Notes: generated by a model not told the origin, from the letters alone. A stretch of 64,000 nucleotides of DNA from Candidatus Thiodiazotropha endoloripes (GCA_001709035.1 LVKA01000008.1:310001-374000); one strand, 5' to 3'. Positions 26,675 to 36,278 are shown, counted from the stretch's first letter. Program-made: numbers and translations.

Positions 26675-28664
26675 GTATGTACCACCAAAGCTGATCCCAT
26701 CGGCTGAGTGGGTCGAGAAATACTTTTATCTCCCTGAAGAGGGGGCAGATCTACCGGGCTTGTACAGTCTGGATTATTCGCCTTACTTTCACGGTGTTTA
26801 TGCGGCCTTGGATGATCCAGGGATTCCTGAAGTGGTCGCCATGAAAGCGGCTCAAGTGGGATGGACCTTTGGTCTGGTTGGTTACCTGGGAAAGCGTATA
26901 GACCTGGATCCGGGTGCTATCGTCATGCTGTTTGCAGCGGATGAGGCAGCCCGTGAATTTGTTGACGAAAAATTCTCGCCATCGGTGAGCGCATCACCCA
27001 GGCTTGCAAACCGGATCGATGTATCAACATCACGGAAATCGGGCAACCGATCTCTGTTTAAGAAATTCCCCGGCGGTTTTTTAAAGCTGGGTGGCTCAGG
27101 CTCGATTCACAAAGTGAAATCAACACCGGCAAAGCTGGTGGTTGTTGAAGAGCCTGACGACGCGAAAGAAAATGTTAAGGAGCAGGGGGACGCCATCCTG
27201 CTGCTATGGGAGCGCGTCAAGCGGGCTCGCCAAGGTAAGCGCGTGATGGGTGGCACCCCGTCGATTGCTGGGTTGTCCCGTGTTGAGGAACACATTGAGC
27301 AATCAGACAAACGGGTGTTACCGGTTGTCTGTCATAGCTGCGGTGATCGGCATGTTTTAAATTTTGAAAACGTTGTCTGGTCATCGGCTGAATCTGGCCC
27401 TGAACACCCAGTCTATGGCTCAGCGCTGCCGGAGACTGCTGTCTATGTGTGCCCGCACTGCGGCACACCATGGGACGATTACCAGCGAAAAGAAAACATC
27501 CGTGAAACGGTTCGCCAAGCCGTTGAAGATGGCGACCCCTTTTGTGGCTGGACCCCAACCGCACCCTATAACGGGGTAGCGGGGTTTATGGAGTTGAGTG
27601 AACTGTATTCGTGCCTACCAGGCGCGGGCGTTGTTGATTTGGTGCGTGATCATCTCAAGGCAGAGTATCGTGCCGCGCAAGGCGATGAAAACGCCAAGAT
27701 TGTTTTCGTTAACTCCAAACTGGGCCGCCCCTATGAGTTTAAGGGCGAAGAGGCCGACGCGGAAACGCTCCGCGAGTTAGCCCTAGACTACCCTGAATTG
27801 ATTGTCCCGCCCGGTGGATTGCTGGTGACGGCAGGGGTTGATGTTCAACATAATCGTCTAGCGGTAATTATTCGAGCCTGGGGGCGTGGTGAGGAGTCCT
27901 GGGGAATCTACTGGGGCGAGTTGCCGGCGGAAGATACGCGACTGAAAAACGATCCCGTTTATGACGCATTGGATGAGTTGCTGTTCAATGGTTTTGAGAT
28001 GGCACAGGGTGGCCGGGTCAAGCTGTCGGCTGTATCAATCGATTCATCTGATGGTAATAGCTCTGATGCTGTCTATCACTGGGTGCGGACTCGCAGCAAA
28101 AAACACCGTGACACATTGATCATGGCGGTTAAAGGGTCGTCAGAACAGACAGACCCGGAGATCTTCACCACGCCTAAGGTGCGCGGCGTTGATCACAAGA
28201 ACCCGAAGAAACAGACGAAGGCCGATAAGTACGGCGTCAAGGTCTATATCGTCGGCACAAACAAGGCCAAGGATTGGATTTCACCCCGTTTGGGTAAAGC
28301 GGGGGCTGGGCCTGAGCATATGCACATGTATGCCGATGTGCGGCCGGATTATTTTGACCAGGTCACGGCGGAAACCAAAGCGCCTCACCGGCGTATCCGC
28401 AACCGTAAAATCTGGCAGCTTAAAAGCGGTCGGCGCAATGAGGCGACAGACTGCGAGGTCTATACCTTGCACAGTGCCCGAGCGCGACGGATTCACTTGA
28501 TGCGCCCCGATCAATGGGACGCACTGGAGCAGTCGATCAAGCAAGTCGAACTGTTTCCGGCAGAGGATACTAGTGACACTGTTTCTCAAGAAACAAACGA
28601 ACATGAGGCCCCGGCAGAAAAGCAAAGTGGGCGTTTTAAAATCAAGCGGCGGCGTAATCGATGA
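26652..28664 (+). CDS. Terminase large subunit, lambda GpA family
   Basis: DNA-packaging motor of about 670 residues. The N-terminal ATPase contains VAMKAAQVGWTFGLVGYLGK as the Walker A region and LVVVEEPDD as Walker B. Two CxxC pairs (CHSCGD and CPHCGT) form the zinc-like insertion typical of GpA. The C-terminal nuclease includes the acidic segment TAGVDVQHNRLAV. I choose the start at 26652 or 26658; the longer frame would read within the small subunit gene. A copy of the 14-bp palindrome lies near the 3' end, encoding VSQET. Confidence 0.92.
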   Translation: MLMRVALEYVPPKLIPSAEWVEKYFYLPEEGADLPGLYSLDYSPYFHGVYAALDDPGIPEVVAMKAAQVGWTFGLVGYLGKRIDLDPGAIVMLFAADEAAREFVDEKFSPSVSASPRLANRIDVSTSRKSGNRSLFKKFPGGFLKLGGSGSIHKVKSTPAKLVVVEEPDDAKENVKEQGDAILLLWERVKRARQGKRVMGGTPSIAGLSRVEEHIEQSDKRVLPVVCHSCGDRHVLNFENVVWSSAESGPEHPVYGSALPETAVYVCPHCGTPWDDYQRKENIRETVRQAVEDGDPFCGWTPTAPYNGVAGFMELSELYSCLPGAGVVDLVRDHLKAEYRAAQGDENAKIVFVNSKLGRPYEFKGEEADAETLRELALDYPELIVPPGGLLVTAGVDVQHNRLAVIIRAWGRGEESWGIYWGELPAEDTRLKNDPVYDALDELLFNGFEMAQGGRVKLSAVSIDSSDGNSSDAVYHWVRTRSKKHRDTLIMAVKGSSEQTDPEIFTTPKVRGVDHKNPKKQTKADKYGVKVYIVGTNKAKDWISPRLGKAGAGPEHMHMYADVRPDYFDQVTAETKAPHRRIRNRKIWQLKSGRRNEATDCEVYTLHSARARRIHLMRPDQWDALEQSIKQVELFPAEDTSDTVSQETNEHEAPAEKQSGRFKIKRRRNR

Positions 28665-29191
28665 CAGAACCTACACACATCAGGGCGGGTGACAGTGCGA
28701 CCTGGGAGCGTGAAGAGCTGGCCTATTCCGCTGACGATGGGTGGACCTTGCGTTATGCCTTGCGTGGTCCGTCAGAGATCAATATAGATGCAGTGGGTAA
28801 CGGTACTTTGCACACGGTTAACCTGGCTAGTGCTGACACTTCGGTTTATGTGGCCGGTGACTATACCGCTGTTGTTTATGTGGAGAGTGACGCCGGCGAA
28901 CGGGTGACCTTGGGGTCAGGCATGATTCAGATCCTGCCTGACTTGGTAGCGGCTACCGGGGATCAACGCTCTCATGTTAAGCGCACCCTGGATGCCTTGC
29001 AGGCCATGATTGAAAGGCGGGCCACCAAGATTCAGGAAGAGTATGAGGTTGAGGGGTATCGAATCAAATACATGCCCTTGGATATGTTGATCAAGTTGCG
29101 TGATCGTTATGCGCGCCTCTATGACAACGAGCAAGTCGAAGCCGGTTTAAAACCTCGCTCGCCTAAATCAGTTAAATTCAATTTTCGGTAA
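28661..29191 (+). CDS. Head-tail connector protein, gpW-like C-terminus
   Basis: A 176-residue protein between terL and portal, where lambda-type phages encode the gpW connector. Residues 1-95 look like a beta-rich domain. The last 70 residues, helical with IKYMPLDMLIKLRDRYARLY, resemble the gpW fold. The ATG overlaps the terL stop (ATGA). The assignment is by position and pattern. Confidence 0.65.
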   Translation: MTEPTHIRAGDSATWEREELAYSADDGWTLRYALRGPSEINIDAVGNGTLHTVNLASADTSVYVAGDYTAVVYVESDAGERVTLGSGMIQILPDLVAATGDQRSHVKRTLDALQAMIERRATKIQEEYEVEGYRIKYMPLDMLIKLRDRYARLYDNEQVEAGLKPRSPKSVKFNFR

Positions 29192-29194
29192 ATC

Positions 29195-30697
29195 ATGCCA
29201 AAACAGAAAAAGAAACCGGGGCTCTTGCAGCGCCTGGCGCTGGGCTATTTGCGCCGTTCCGCTGGATTCAAGGCGGCCGAGAAAGACCGTCTGAAACTGG
29301 CTTGGCAGGCCCGCGCTCATGCTTTGAGCGCCAATGAGTTGATCTTTCGTGATCTGCCGACACTGGTGCAGCGCGCCCGTGAGCAGGGGATCAACAATCC
29401 CTATGCAAAACGGTTTTATACGTTACTGAAAACCAAGGTGATCGGCCCTCGGGGGCCGCGTCATCAGAACCGCGCAAAGCTGTCTGATGGCAAACCGGAC
29501 AAGATTACCAATACCTTAATTGAGGAAGGTTGGAAAGACTGGTCAAAAGTCGGTGTTTGTGATGTGACTGGGCGTTACTCCCTGATCCGTTTTCTGCATC
29601 TCTGGATGGAGACTTTAGCTAGAGATGGTGAGGTGTTGGTCCGTGAGGTTTTCGGGTTCGAAAACAAGTTTGGTTATGCAATCCAGATCATCGAAGCGGA
29701 TCGCCTGGACCGAAAACTCAACGCTGAGCTGACCAATGGAAACACAATCCGCATGGGGGTTGAGCTTAATCAGTGGGAACGCCCAGTAGCCTATTACTTG
29801 CTTGTACAGCATCCAGGGGACCGATATCAACAAGTCCATGGTAAGGACTATGAAAGGGTTCCAGCTGAAGAGCTGATCCATACATTGGATCCGATGCGCC
29901 CACACCAGGCGCGCGGGTTTCCATGGCTGCATGCGTCGATGGTCGATCTGCATCACGTGGGTGAGTACCGTGAATCTGAAATGATCGCGGCAGAGTTTGG
30001 CGCGAAGAATATCGGGTTTTATGAGCAAAACCCTGACGCCATCGAAGAGCCAAAGACCGACGAAGGCGAACTGGTTGAAGAGATCGAAGCGGGTACAGCG
30101 CAACTGTTGCCCTGGGGTGTTAAGTGGGTAGAAGGCTTAACCAATCATCCTAATGCGAATTTTGGTGATTTCATTCGCAATAGCCTGCGGGGCGTCTCCA
30201 GTGGTGCCGGGATCTCTTATCCGAGATTGGCCAATGATGGCGCTGATATGAGCTGGTCATCACTCCGCGATACTGAGCTGGATGATCGAGATTTTTACCG
30301 ACTGCTTCAGGGCATGTTCACTGATGAGCTGATGGATCGCCTCAGAACCAACTGGCTGAGGATGTCACTTTTAAGTGGTGCAATTCAACTGCCGTTTTCG
30401 GATTTCGACCGTATCAATAAACCTCATTTTCAGGCCCGAGGTTGGCAGTGGGTCAGCCCGAAAGATGAGGCGGTTGCCAACGAGAAGAGCATCAAGAACC
30501 GTACAGACTCCCGTTCAAGTGTGATTCGCAGCCGGGGTGAAGATCCTGAGGAGGTCTTTGATGAGATCGCCTGGGAAGAATCGGTTTTGGATGAAAAGGG
30601 TTTACTGAACCAAGAGCAGAGCACAGACGATGACAACGAGCACACAGACGATGACGACAACGCCAGTGAGTCAGATGACGCAAAGAGTGATTCCTGA
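29195..30697 (+). CDS. Portal protein, lambda family
   Basis: A 500-residue protein that forms the dodecameric ring at the capsid vertex through which DNA is packaged. The N-terminal segment AARxHALSANELIFRDLPTLVQRAREQ is followed by NNPYAKRFYTLLKTKVIGPRG, both typical of lambda gpB-like portals. An Asp/Asn/Ser-rich tail (about residues 470-500) precedes the overlap with the protease-capsid gene. Confidence 0.93.
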   Translation: MPKQKKKPGLLQRLALGYLRRSAGFKAAEKDRLKLAWQARAHALSANELIFRDLPTLVQRAREQGINNPYAKRFYTLLKTKVIGPRGPRHQNRAKLSDGKPDKITNTLIEEGWKDWSKVGVCDVTGRYSLIRFLHLWMETLARDGEVLVREVFGFENKFGYAIQIIEADRLDRKLNAELTNGNTIRMGVELNQWERPVAYYLLVQHPGDRYQQVHGKDYERVPAEELIHTLDPMRPHQARGFPWLHASMVDLHHVGEYRESEMIAAEFGAKNIGFYEQNPDAIEEPKTDEGELVEEIEAGTAQLLPWGVKWVEGLTNHPNANFGDFIRNSLRGVSSGAGISYPRLANDGADMSWSSLRDTELDDRDFYRLLQGMFTDELMDRLRTNWLRMSLLSGAIQLPFSDFDRINKPHFQARGWQWVSPKDEAVANEKSIKNRTDSRSSVIRSRGEDPEEVFDEIAWEESVLDEKGLLNQEQSTDDDNEHTDDDDNASESDDAKSDS

Positions 30698-32522
30698 CGA
30701 TGTCCGGGACTTGGTCCGGGAGCTGAATGACGATCAACAGACCCGTGATTTCTCGGTTGATCTTGAAACGCTGGATGTAAAAAAACGTACCGTTGAGGTT
30801 GCGGCATCCAGTGAGTACCCCGTCCGCCGTTGGTACGGCGATGAGATCCTGGACCACACCAAGGGCGCGATCCGCATGAAGCGGATGAAAAACGGCGCGC
30901 CTGTACTGGATTCACATGGTCACCGATCACAGGTCGGTGTGGTGATGCGCTTTTGGTTGGATGGTGACAAGCGCACCCGTGCAAAGCTGAAGTTTTCGCG
31001 TGGTTCGATGGGTGAGGAGATCCTGCAGGATATTGCCGACAGCGTTCGTTCTCACGTCTCCATCGGTTACATCATCCATGACATTGTTCTTGAGTCCCGC
31101 ACGGAAGATATGGAGGTTTACCGCGTACTGGATTGGGAACCCTATGAAATCAGCATGGTGTCCGTGCCAGCTGACCCAACTGTCGGCGTAGGCCGTAAAT
31201 TTGACAATCCTTCTGGAGGAAACAACGTGGCTAAGAAAGACCCACAAGTCGCCGACGATCAGCGCGGCACCGAAAACCCAAATGAAACTACTGCTGTTGA
31301 CGCCGCTGCAATTCGCGCTCAAGAGCAGACCCGCATTGCCGAGATCACTGCGATGGGTAATCAGTTTGGTCAGAGTGACATTGCGTCGCGGGCGATCACG
31401 GAAGACTGGACCGTTGACCAGACCCGCAAGGCGATCATGGAGACCATCAACCCGGCTGCTACCCCTAGCGCGCCGGCAGACACTGACTCCCGTGACGGCT
31501 TGGCCGGCATCGGTGATGCGGGCATCACCATGCGCGACTTGAAAGGCTTTAGTCTGATGCGCGCCATCAATGCCGTGGCGACTGGCAACTGGAAGAAGGC
31601 CGGTCTGGAGCGTGAAATCAGTTTGGCCATGGCGGATCTGGTGGGCAAGGAGTCGCGGGGTATTTATGTACCCCATGCCTATCTTGCCATGCGTCTGGGT
31701 CTGATGGAGAAGGCAACCGGCAAGGGTGCTGAGCTGGTGGCAACCGATCTGATGGAAGAGGAGTTTATTGATGTGCTGCGCAATAAAGCGCTGGTCGGTA
31801 AACTGGGCGCACAGATGTTGACCGGCTTGGTGGGTGATGCGGATATCCCGAAAAAGACCGCTGGCGCGAACTTCTACTGGTTGGGCGAGGATGAGGATGT
31901 GGATACCTCTGATTTCGACCTCACCACACTGCCGCTGACACCCAAGACCATCGCAGGCGCTGTGCCGGTGACCCGCCGCATGCGTAAGCAGTCCAGTCTG
32001 GGTGTTGAGAACTTCATCACCAAGGATCTGGTAGAGGGTATTGGGGTAGCCATCGACCATGCGGCGATTGTTGCCGATGGCACCCTCAATACACCGATTG
32101 GCCTACTGAACATGACCGGCGTGAATGCAGTTGTTCGCCCGGTTGGTGGTATGGACTGGGCCACCGTGGTCGCCATGGAGAGCGCTGTAGCCAATCATAA
32201 TGCGGATGTGAGTTCCATGGCCTACCTCACGAGTGCAACCGAACGCGGCGCAATGAAGGTCGAGGAGAAGGCTGCCGGTACGGCTAAGTTCATCTGGGAA
32301 GATGGCGAGGTTAACGGCTACCGCGCCGAGGTTTCCAACAACGTGCCTGCTGCCACCTGGTTGCACGGTGATTTTTCTCAACTCATCTTCGGCTTTTGGG
32401 GTGTGATGGATCTCCAGGTTGATCAAGCCGCCAAGGCGGCCAGTGATGGCCTGGTGATTCGCGTCTTCCAGGATGTGGATTTCCAAAACCGCAACCCTCA
32501 GGCGTTCTCTATCGCACAATAA
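30630..32522 (+). CDS. Prohead protease fused to HK97-fold major capsid protein
   Basis: A single reading frame of 630 residues. Residues 20-195 form an S78-type prohead protease: the catalytic His is in APVLDSHGHRSQ and the Ser in SHVSIGYI. A Gln/Glu-rich linker (about residues 195-290) is probably the scaffolding/delta domain. The remainder is the capsid protein (PHAYLAMRLGLMEKATG through the C-terminus). The gene overlaps the portal by up to 68 bp; starts at 30651 and 30675 are alternatives. An in-frame internal start with a strong ribosome site would also yield capsid protein alone. Confidence 0.9.
   Translation: MTTSTQTMTTTPVSQMTQRVIPDDVRDLVRELNDDQQTRDFSVDLETLDVKKRTVEVAASSEYPVRRWYGDEILDHTKGAIRMKRMKNGAPVLDSHGHRSQVGVVMRFWLDGDKRTRAKLKFSRGSMGEEILQDIADSVRSHVSIGYIIHDIVLESRTEDMEVYRVLDWEPYEISMVSVPADPTVGVGRKFDNPSGGNNVAKKDPQVADDQRGTENPNETTAVDAAAIRAQEQTRIAEITAMGNQFGQSDIASRAITEDWTVDQTRKAIMETINPAATPSAPADTDSRDGLAGIGDAGITMRDLKGFSLMRAINAVATGNWKKAGLEREISLAMADLVGKESRGIYVPHAYLAMRLGLMEKATGKGAELVATDLMEEEFIDVLRNKALVGKLGAQMLTGLVGDADIPKKTAGANFYWLGEDEDVDTSDFDLTTLPLTPKTIAGAVPVTRRMRKQSSLGVENFITKDLVEGIGVAIDHAAIVADGTLNTPIGLLNMTGVNAVVRPVGGMDWATVVAMESAVANHNADVSSMAYLTSATERGAMKVEEKAAGTAKFIWEDGEVNGYRAEVSNNVPAATWLHGDFSQLIFGFWGVMDLQVDQAAKAASDGLVIRVFQDVDFQNRNPQAFSIAQ
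31214..31229 (+). promoter_or_regulatory. Internal ribosome binding site and GTG start for free capsid protein
   Basis: TGGAGGA (31214-31220) lies 6 bp upstream of GTG 31227, which is in frame with the fusion (codon 200). Initiation here would give a 430-residue scaffold-plus-capsid protein without the protease, allowing many capsid subunits per protease molecule. Confidence 0.65.
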
Positions 32523-32571
32523 AACAATCCCCGCCTGAGCGGGGAGGCTCTCTCCTTTGAGTTAACACGGC

Positions 32572-32600
32572 GGGCATCCCTGATGCCCGTTTTCTTTTTG
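32572..32600 (+). terminator. Terminator after the capsid gene
   Basis: The perfect 7-bp stem CGGGCAT / ATGCCCG (32572-32578 with 32584-32590) is followed by TTTTCTTTTT. A second GC-rich hairpin (TCCCCGC / GCGGGGA, about 32529-32546) lies just upstream. It may attenuate late transcription between the head and tail genes. Confidence 0.75.
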
Positions 32601-32623
32601 AGCTGATTTGGAGTTAAAAAACC

Positions 32624-32830
32624 ATGGCTAATCGAGTTGAAATGACCGCCCTGCAGGATGTCCGTGTAGAGGGTGAGGTCGTAAAGAAAAACAAACATTT
32701 CCACTGCGAGGCGCGGGATTCCAAAATCCTGCTTGGGAACAAGCAGGCGGTATTGCGTAAGAAGCGCGCCACCAAAAAAACCGCTGATGATGATCAAGGC
32801 GGTGCCGGTAGCGAGTCAACCGGCGAATAA
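32624..32830 (+). CDS. Small hypothetical head/tail protein
   Basis: A 68-residue, highly basic then acidic protein (RVEGEVVKKNKHFH..., ending in DDDQGGAGSESTGE). In this position many lambda/P2-type phages encode a short protein of similar layout, but the function is not known. The stop overlaps the next ATG. Confidence 0.6.
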   Translation: MANRVEMTALQDVRVEGEVVKKNKHFHCEARDSKILLGNKQAVLRKKRATKKTADDDQGGAGSESTGE

Positions 32831-33171
32831 TGATCATCGATGATGACGATCTGGCGGACCTGCTGGATCCCGATGAGTTTGCGGTCTCTGTAACAGCTCC
32901 TTTCGGGGAGCTGTTCGCAATCAATCGCAGCGGCGACCGCCAGACGCTGGACCGAACTGATCGGGCCGGAAAGGGTATGCCTGTTGGCGTGGACGGCCCT
33001 GAGCTGCTTGTTCGGTCTTGTGATGCGGCATTGCTCAACAAGGGTGACCCTTTGACCGTGGAGGGCGCTGACTGGGCGCTGGTTGACACAAGCCCCATGG
33101 ATAACGGGCTTACCTGGTTGTTTTTGGGACCACCGTCTCCGCCGCCATCCGCTAACTCAGCCTGGCGATAG
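32830..33171 (+). CDS. Probable head-tail joining protein
   Basis: A 113-residue protein with an acidic N-terminus, then a beta-rich middle (GELFAINRSGDRQTLDRTD, WALVDTSPMDNGLTWLFLG). Size, fold pattern and position between capsid and tail genes fit the FII-like head-tail adaptor class. The stop codon abuts the palindrome at 33171. Confidence 0.6.
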   Translation: MIIDDDDLADLLDPDEFAVSVTAPFGELFAINRSGDRQTLDRTDRAGKGMPVGVDGPELLVRSCDAALLNKGDPLTVEGADWALVDTSPMDNGLTWLFLGPPSPPPSANSAWR

Positions 33172-33185
33172 TTTCTTAAGAAACA

Positions 33186-33788
33186 ATGATTGATCTTGAT
33201 TTCGATCTGATTACCGACGGCTTGACCTTAGGGTTGGATCGAAACTCCCGAGCGGTCAAGTTAGCGATCAAACGGGCGGTGAGAAAAACGCTCAACGCCT
33301 TACGCACATTTGTTTTGCGTCAGGTCAGCCGTGATAGCGGTATGAGTCAAAAGAAGCTGAGGCACTATCAACGGGTTCATATCTCGTTGCGTGACAACGA
33401 TGGTTTATTGTGGGTTGGACTGAATCCTGTCCCGCTTCATGAAACCGGTCGCGTCAGCTGGAGCCGAAAGCGCAGCGGTGCGCGCGTCCGGGGCAAGACC
33501 TATGCCGGATCGTTTTACCGGTCGGTCTATGGTTCACAGCCTAAAGTCTGGATACGTTCATCACGTAACCGACAAGAGGGTCACCCAGGGTATCACCCAA
33601 AGCGCCGACGCTATAAAGCAGCGCCTGGATCGTTAAACCGTGGCCGCTTCCCGGTGGAGCTGCTGGGTGCGCCACTAGAAGACAGTGCGGATAAGCTTGA
33701 CGTCCGCATTGAACAGTTTGCACGGGATCGGTTCCGTAAGAACCTGGCCCATGAATTGGAGTACGCCCTAGAACATGAACGCCGGTGA
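33186..33788 (+). CDS. Minor tail protein Z-like
   Basis: A 200-residue, strongly basic protein. The N-terminal helix pattern (NSRAVKLAIKRAVRKTLNALRTFVLRQVS) and the segment LWVGLNPVPLHETGRVSWSRKRSGARVRG match the prophage minor tail protein Z family. In lambda gpZ works near the connector. The start is ATG 33186, directly after a copy of the palindrome. Confidence 0.75.
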   Translation: MIDLDFDLITDGLTLGLDRNSRAVKLAIKRAVRKTLNALRTFVLRQVSRDSGMSQKKLRHYQRVHISLRDNDGLLWVGLNPVPLHETGRVSWSRKRSGARVRGKTYAGSFYRSVYGSQPKVWIRSSRNRQEGHPGYHPKRRRYKAAPGSLNRGRFPVELLGAPLEDSADKLDVRIEQFARDRFRKNLAHELEYALEHERR

Positions 33789-34305
33789 TCTTAAAACGGT
33801 TCATGATGCACAGGTGAGGTTTTTTAAATCACACCTTGAGTCGCGAGTTGAGACTGTCGACGCCTATCGATCTGATGCGCATGATAAAGTCATAAACACG
33901 CCGGCATTGCTGTTAGAGCTGGAACTGATCAGCGAAGGGCATGATGCGGGGGATGGTCGCGACGCTTTGCGTTGTAGTTTTACGGCTCATTGCATCCTTA
34001 GCAACTTAACCGATGGTGTTGAAATTGAAGTCCGAAACTTTGCCGCTGTGGTATTCCGCTTGGTTAAAGGTGCTCGTTTTGGCTTGGGAGAGTTGGCCGG
34101 TGATCCGGAAGCGATTACGGCGGGGCCTGGTGAATTCAAGCCGGGTGCTGAGGGGTATGAATCCTGGTATGTCAATTGGGAGCAGAATGTCTATCTCGGC
34201 GAATCCATGTGGGAGGGCGGTATTGTACCGCACACCGTAAAGCTTGGCTGGTCTCCTGATGTGGGCGTGGGCCACGCAGATGATTATGAGCAGGTAACCG
34301 AATGA
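33775..34305 (+). CDS. Hypothetical tail completion protein
   Basis: A 176-residue protein overlapping the Z-like gene by 14 bp and the baseplate V gene by 4 bp. It has a mixed alpha/beta pattern typical of phage proteins between head-tail joining genes and the baseplate V gene (LLELELISEGHDAGDGRDALRC). The specific function is not recognised. Confidence 0.65.
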   Translation: MNAGDLKTVHDAQVRFFKSHLESRVETVDAYRSDAHDKVINTPALLLELELISEGHDAGDGRDALRCSFTAHCILSNLTDGVEIEVRNFAAVVFRLVKGARFGLGELAGDPEAITAGPGEFKPGAEGYESWYVNWEQNVYLGESMWEGGIVPHTVKLGWSPDVGVGHADDYEQVTE

Positions 34306-34802
34306 GTTTTGAGGTTGCAGAGCTGAGCCGCCGTCTGGCAAATCTGGTGATGCTGGGAAAGGTCGCTGAGGTAGATCATGAGGCGGCCCGCGTTAAAGTG
34401 AAAGCGGGTGAACTGCTGACTACCTGGCGGCCATGGTTGGCGCTACGGGCTGGCGCGGATAGTCATTGGCATCCGCCTGAGGTTGGTGAGCAGGTCGTCT
34501 TGTTGTCAGTCAATGGCGATCCGGCACAGTCGATTGTGTTGGTGGGTGTTTATCAGGATGCGCACCCTGCGCCCTCTGCGGATCCGGATGTTGATGTATC
34601 AGAATATTCGGATGGCGCGACAATTAGCTATGACCGCAAAAAGCATGTGCTCAGCGCCACGTTACCCGCTGGGGCATCGGTTGAGCTGATCGCAACGGGT
34701 GGTGTGACAATCGAGGGGGATGTAACGGTCGGCGGCTCTATCTTCGTTGGCGGCATTTTGATCGACGGCGGCGGTAACACAAACCATCACTCGCACCCAT
34801 GA
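34302..34802 (+). CDS. Baseplate assembly protein V (spike hub)
   Basis: A 166-residue P2 gpV-like protein. An OB-fold is in the first half (LGKVAEVDHEAARVKVKAG, WHPPEVGEQVVLLSVNGDPA), and a Gly-rich beta repeat at the end (GVTIEGDVTVGGSIFVGGILIDGGGNTNHHSHP) terminates in His residues typical of an iron-binding spike tip. It forms the membrane-piercing spike of contractile tails. Confidence 0.88.
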   Translation: MSFEVAELSRRLANLVMLGKVAEVDHEAARVKVKAGELLTTWRPWLALRAGADSHWHPPEVGEQVVLLSVNGDPAQSIVLVGVYQDAHPAPSADPDVDVSEYSDGATISYDRKKHVLSATLPAGASVELIATGGVTIEGDVTVGGSIFVGGILIDGGGNTNHHSHP

Positions 34803-35407
34803 TGAAAACAGAAATTTCCCAGCTATTACAGGTCAGCGGTCCGGTAAGTGTTCATCCGTTTGCTGACCAAATTGTTGAATTTCAAGCTGAGATAGAGCCG
34901 CTAAAAACTCACATAGCCATCACGGTTAACGTGCCGTTTGCGAATAGTCTGGCCGATTTTTCAGACAAGTTAGCGGCTTGGGATGCGCAGCTTAAAGAGC
35001 TGGCCACTCCGAGCCGGCTGGTGGAGGCTAAGGCGGTCTTCCATGCCATGGCGGAATTTATTGAAGAGCCTGATGGGTGTTCTGACCACATGGCTTTTTT
35101 TGATGATCTTCTGGGTGCGGGTGATGTGCTTACCGCGCGCATTGCAGAAGCACTATCCATGCTGACGCTTGCCGTTGATCAGGGAACGGAAATCCTTCAG
35201 TCAGTGTTTGACCTGATTGATCAGATAACAGCCGATCTGGCAGATCGTCTTGTGTGGATCGCCGATCATATTGCCGAGCTTCGGGAGTTTGAAAACCGTT
35301 TGGCTGAGGCCGTTGCCATGGTGACGGCTGCCGCTGACCCATGTTTGAAAACGATCATTGAGCGCACAGCGCCGCCAGAAGTGAAAGAGATCTTAAACGT
35401 CACTTAA
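34799..35407 (+). CDS. Hypothetical baseplate-region protein
   Basis: A 202-residue, almost wholly alpha-helical acidic protein between gpV and gpW. No family is recognised. Amphipathic heptads (residues 60-180) suggest a trimer or coiled-coil structural component or a chaperone. Confidence 0.6.
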   Translation: MMKTEISQLLQVSGPVSVHPFADQIVEFQAEIEPLKTHIAITVNVPFANSLADFSDKLAAWDAQLKELATPSRLVEAKAVFHAMAEFIEEPDGCSDHMAFFDDLLGAGDVLTARIAEALSMLTLAVDQGTEILQSVFDLIDQITADLADRLVWIADHIAELREFENRLAEAVAMVTAAADPCLKTIIERTAPPEVKEILNVT

Positions 35408-35442
35408 CAAGAGCCCGCCTCAACGGGTTACTCAATACTCAC

Positions 35443-35778
35443 ATGCTTGGACTTAATCAAACCGACGGATCACCGCTGTCTGGTGTGGATCACTTGCGCC
35501 AGTCGATCAGGAACATCCTGACAACCCCGCTCGGCACCCGAGTGATGCGCCGGGATTTTGGGTCGCGGATTTTTGAACTGATTGATTCGCCGCTGGACGG
35601 TCAGACACAAGTGTCCTTGATCGCCGCCACCGCTGAAGCTTTGGATCGTTGGGAGCCAAGATTCAACTTGAGTCACGTGAGTGTGTCGAGTGGCGAAGCC
35701 GGGGGCGTTGTCCTGGATCTGGTGGGGACCTACATACCAGAAGGGCGAGAGATTACGCTACCGGGCATTTATCTATGA
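35443..35778 (+). CDS. Baseplate protein W (GPW/gp25 family)
   Basis: A 111-residue protein with the conserved features of the gp25-like family: SIRNILTTPLGTRVMRRDFGSRIFELIDSP near the N-terminus and a C-terminal strand region. It forms part of the baseplate wedge that starts sheath assembly. The stop overlaps the start of the amidase-like gene (ATGA). Confidence 0.9.
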   Translation: MLGLNQTDGSPLSGVDHLRQSIRNILTTPLGTRVMRRDFGSRIFELIDSPLDGQTQVSLIAATAEALDRWEPRFNLSHVSVSSGEAGGVVLDLVGTYIPEGREITLPGIYL

Positions 35779-36278
35779 AGTATGAACAAGCCAAGCATCA
35801 GATTGGTGATGGTGACTTGGTGGCGCTCAAGCGGGCTGATACATGGTTTTGGCGGTTGGTGAGTTGGGTGACTAACTCCCCTTACACTCACACGGCCATT
35901 GCGGTGCGTATTGGGACGGGCGCGTTTGTGGTTGAGTTGCACTGGTCAGGTCCGCGCATAGTGCCGCTGTTGAGTTATCGCCACCCCTTCGATGTGTTTC
36001 GTTGTCCTGTTTCTCAAGAAACAGTCAGGGGTGCTGCGTTCGAGTTTGCAGCAAAGCGAATCCGTTATGACTGGCTGGATCTGTTCCGGATCGGGCTATT
36101 TAACTTGTTTCGTCTCAAGCCGTCGGCCGATGAGGGCGGCTTGGTCTGTTCGTCATTCAATGCCCGAATCTATCGGCATGCGGGCTGGCAGCCGCCGCCA
36201 AAGTTTCCGCGCATTCCTTCGCCCGCCGCGATGGTCCGCGCCATGAAGAGTAAACCCATCTTGGAGGTTATACCGTGA
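35775..36278 (+). CDS. YiiX-like permuted NlpC/P60 hydrolase
   Basis: A 167-residue protein. The order of motifs is His first (YTHTAIAVRIG) and Cys last (GGLVCSSFNARIY), as in permuted papain-like amidases such as YiiX/YaeF. The start is ATG 35775, not the upstream in-frame codon, which would lie inside gpW. Location among baseplate genes suggests a tail-associated peptidoglycan-degrading or lipid-modifying enzyme. A copy of the palindrome is inside (VSQET). Confidence 0.75.
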   Translation: MKYEQAKHQIGDGDLVALKRADTWFWRLVSWVTNSPYTHTAIAVRIGTGAFVVELHWSGPRIVPLLSYRHPFDVFRCPVSQETVRGAAFEFAAKRIRYDWLDLFRIGLFNLFRLKPSADEGGLVCSSFNARIYRHAGWQPPPKFPRIPSPAAMVRAMKSKPILEVIP

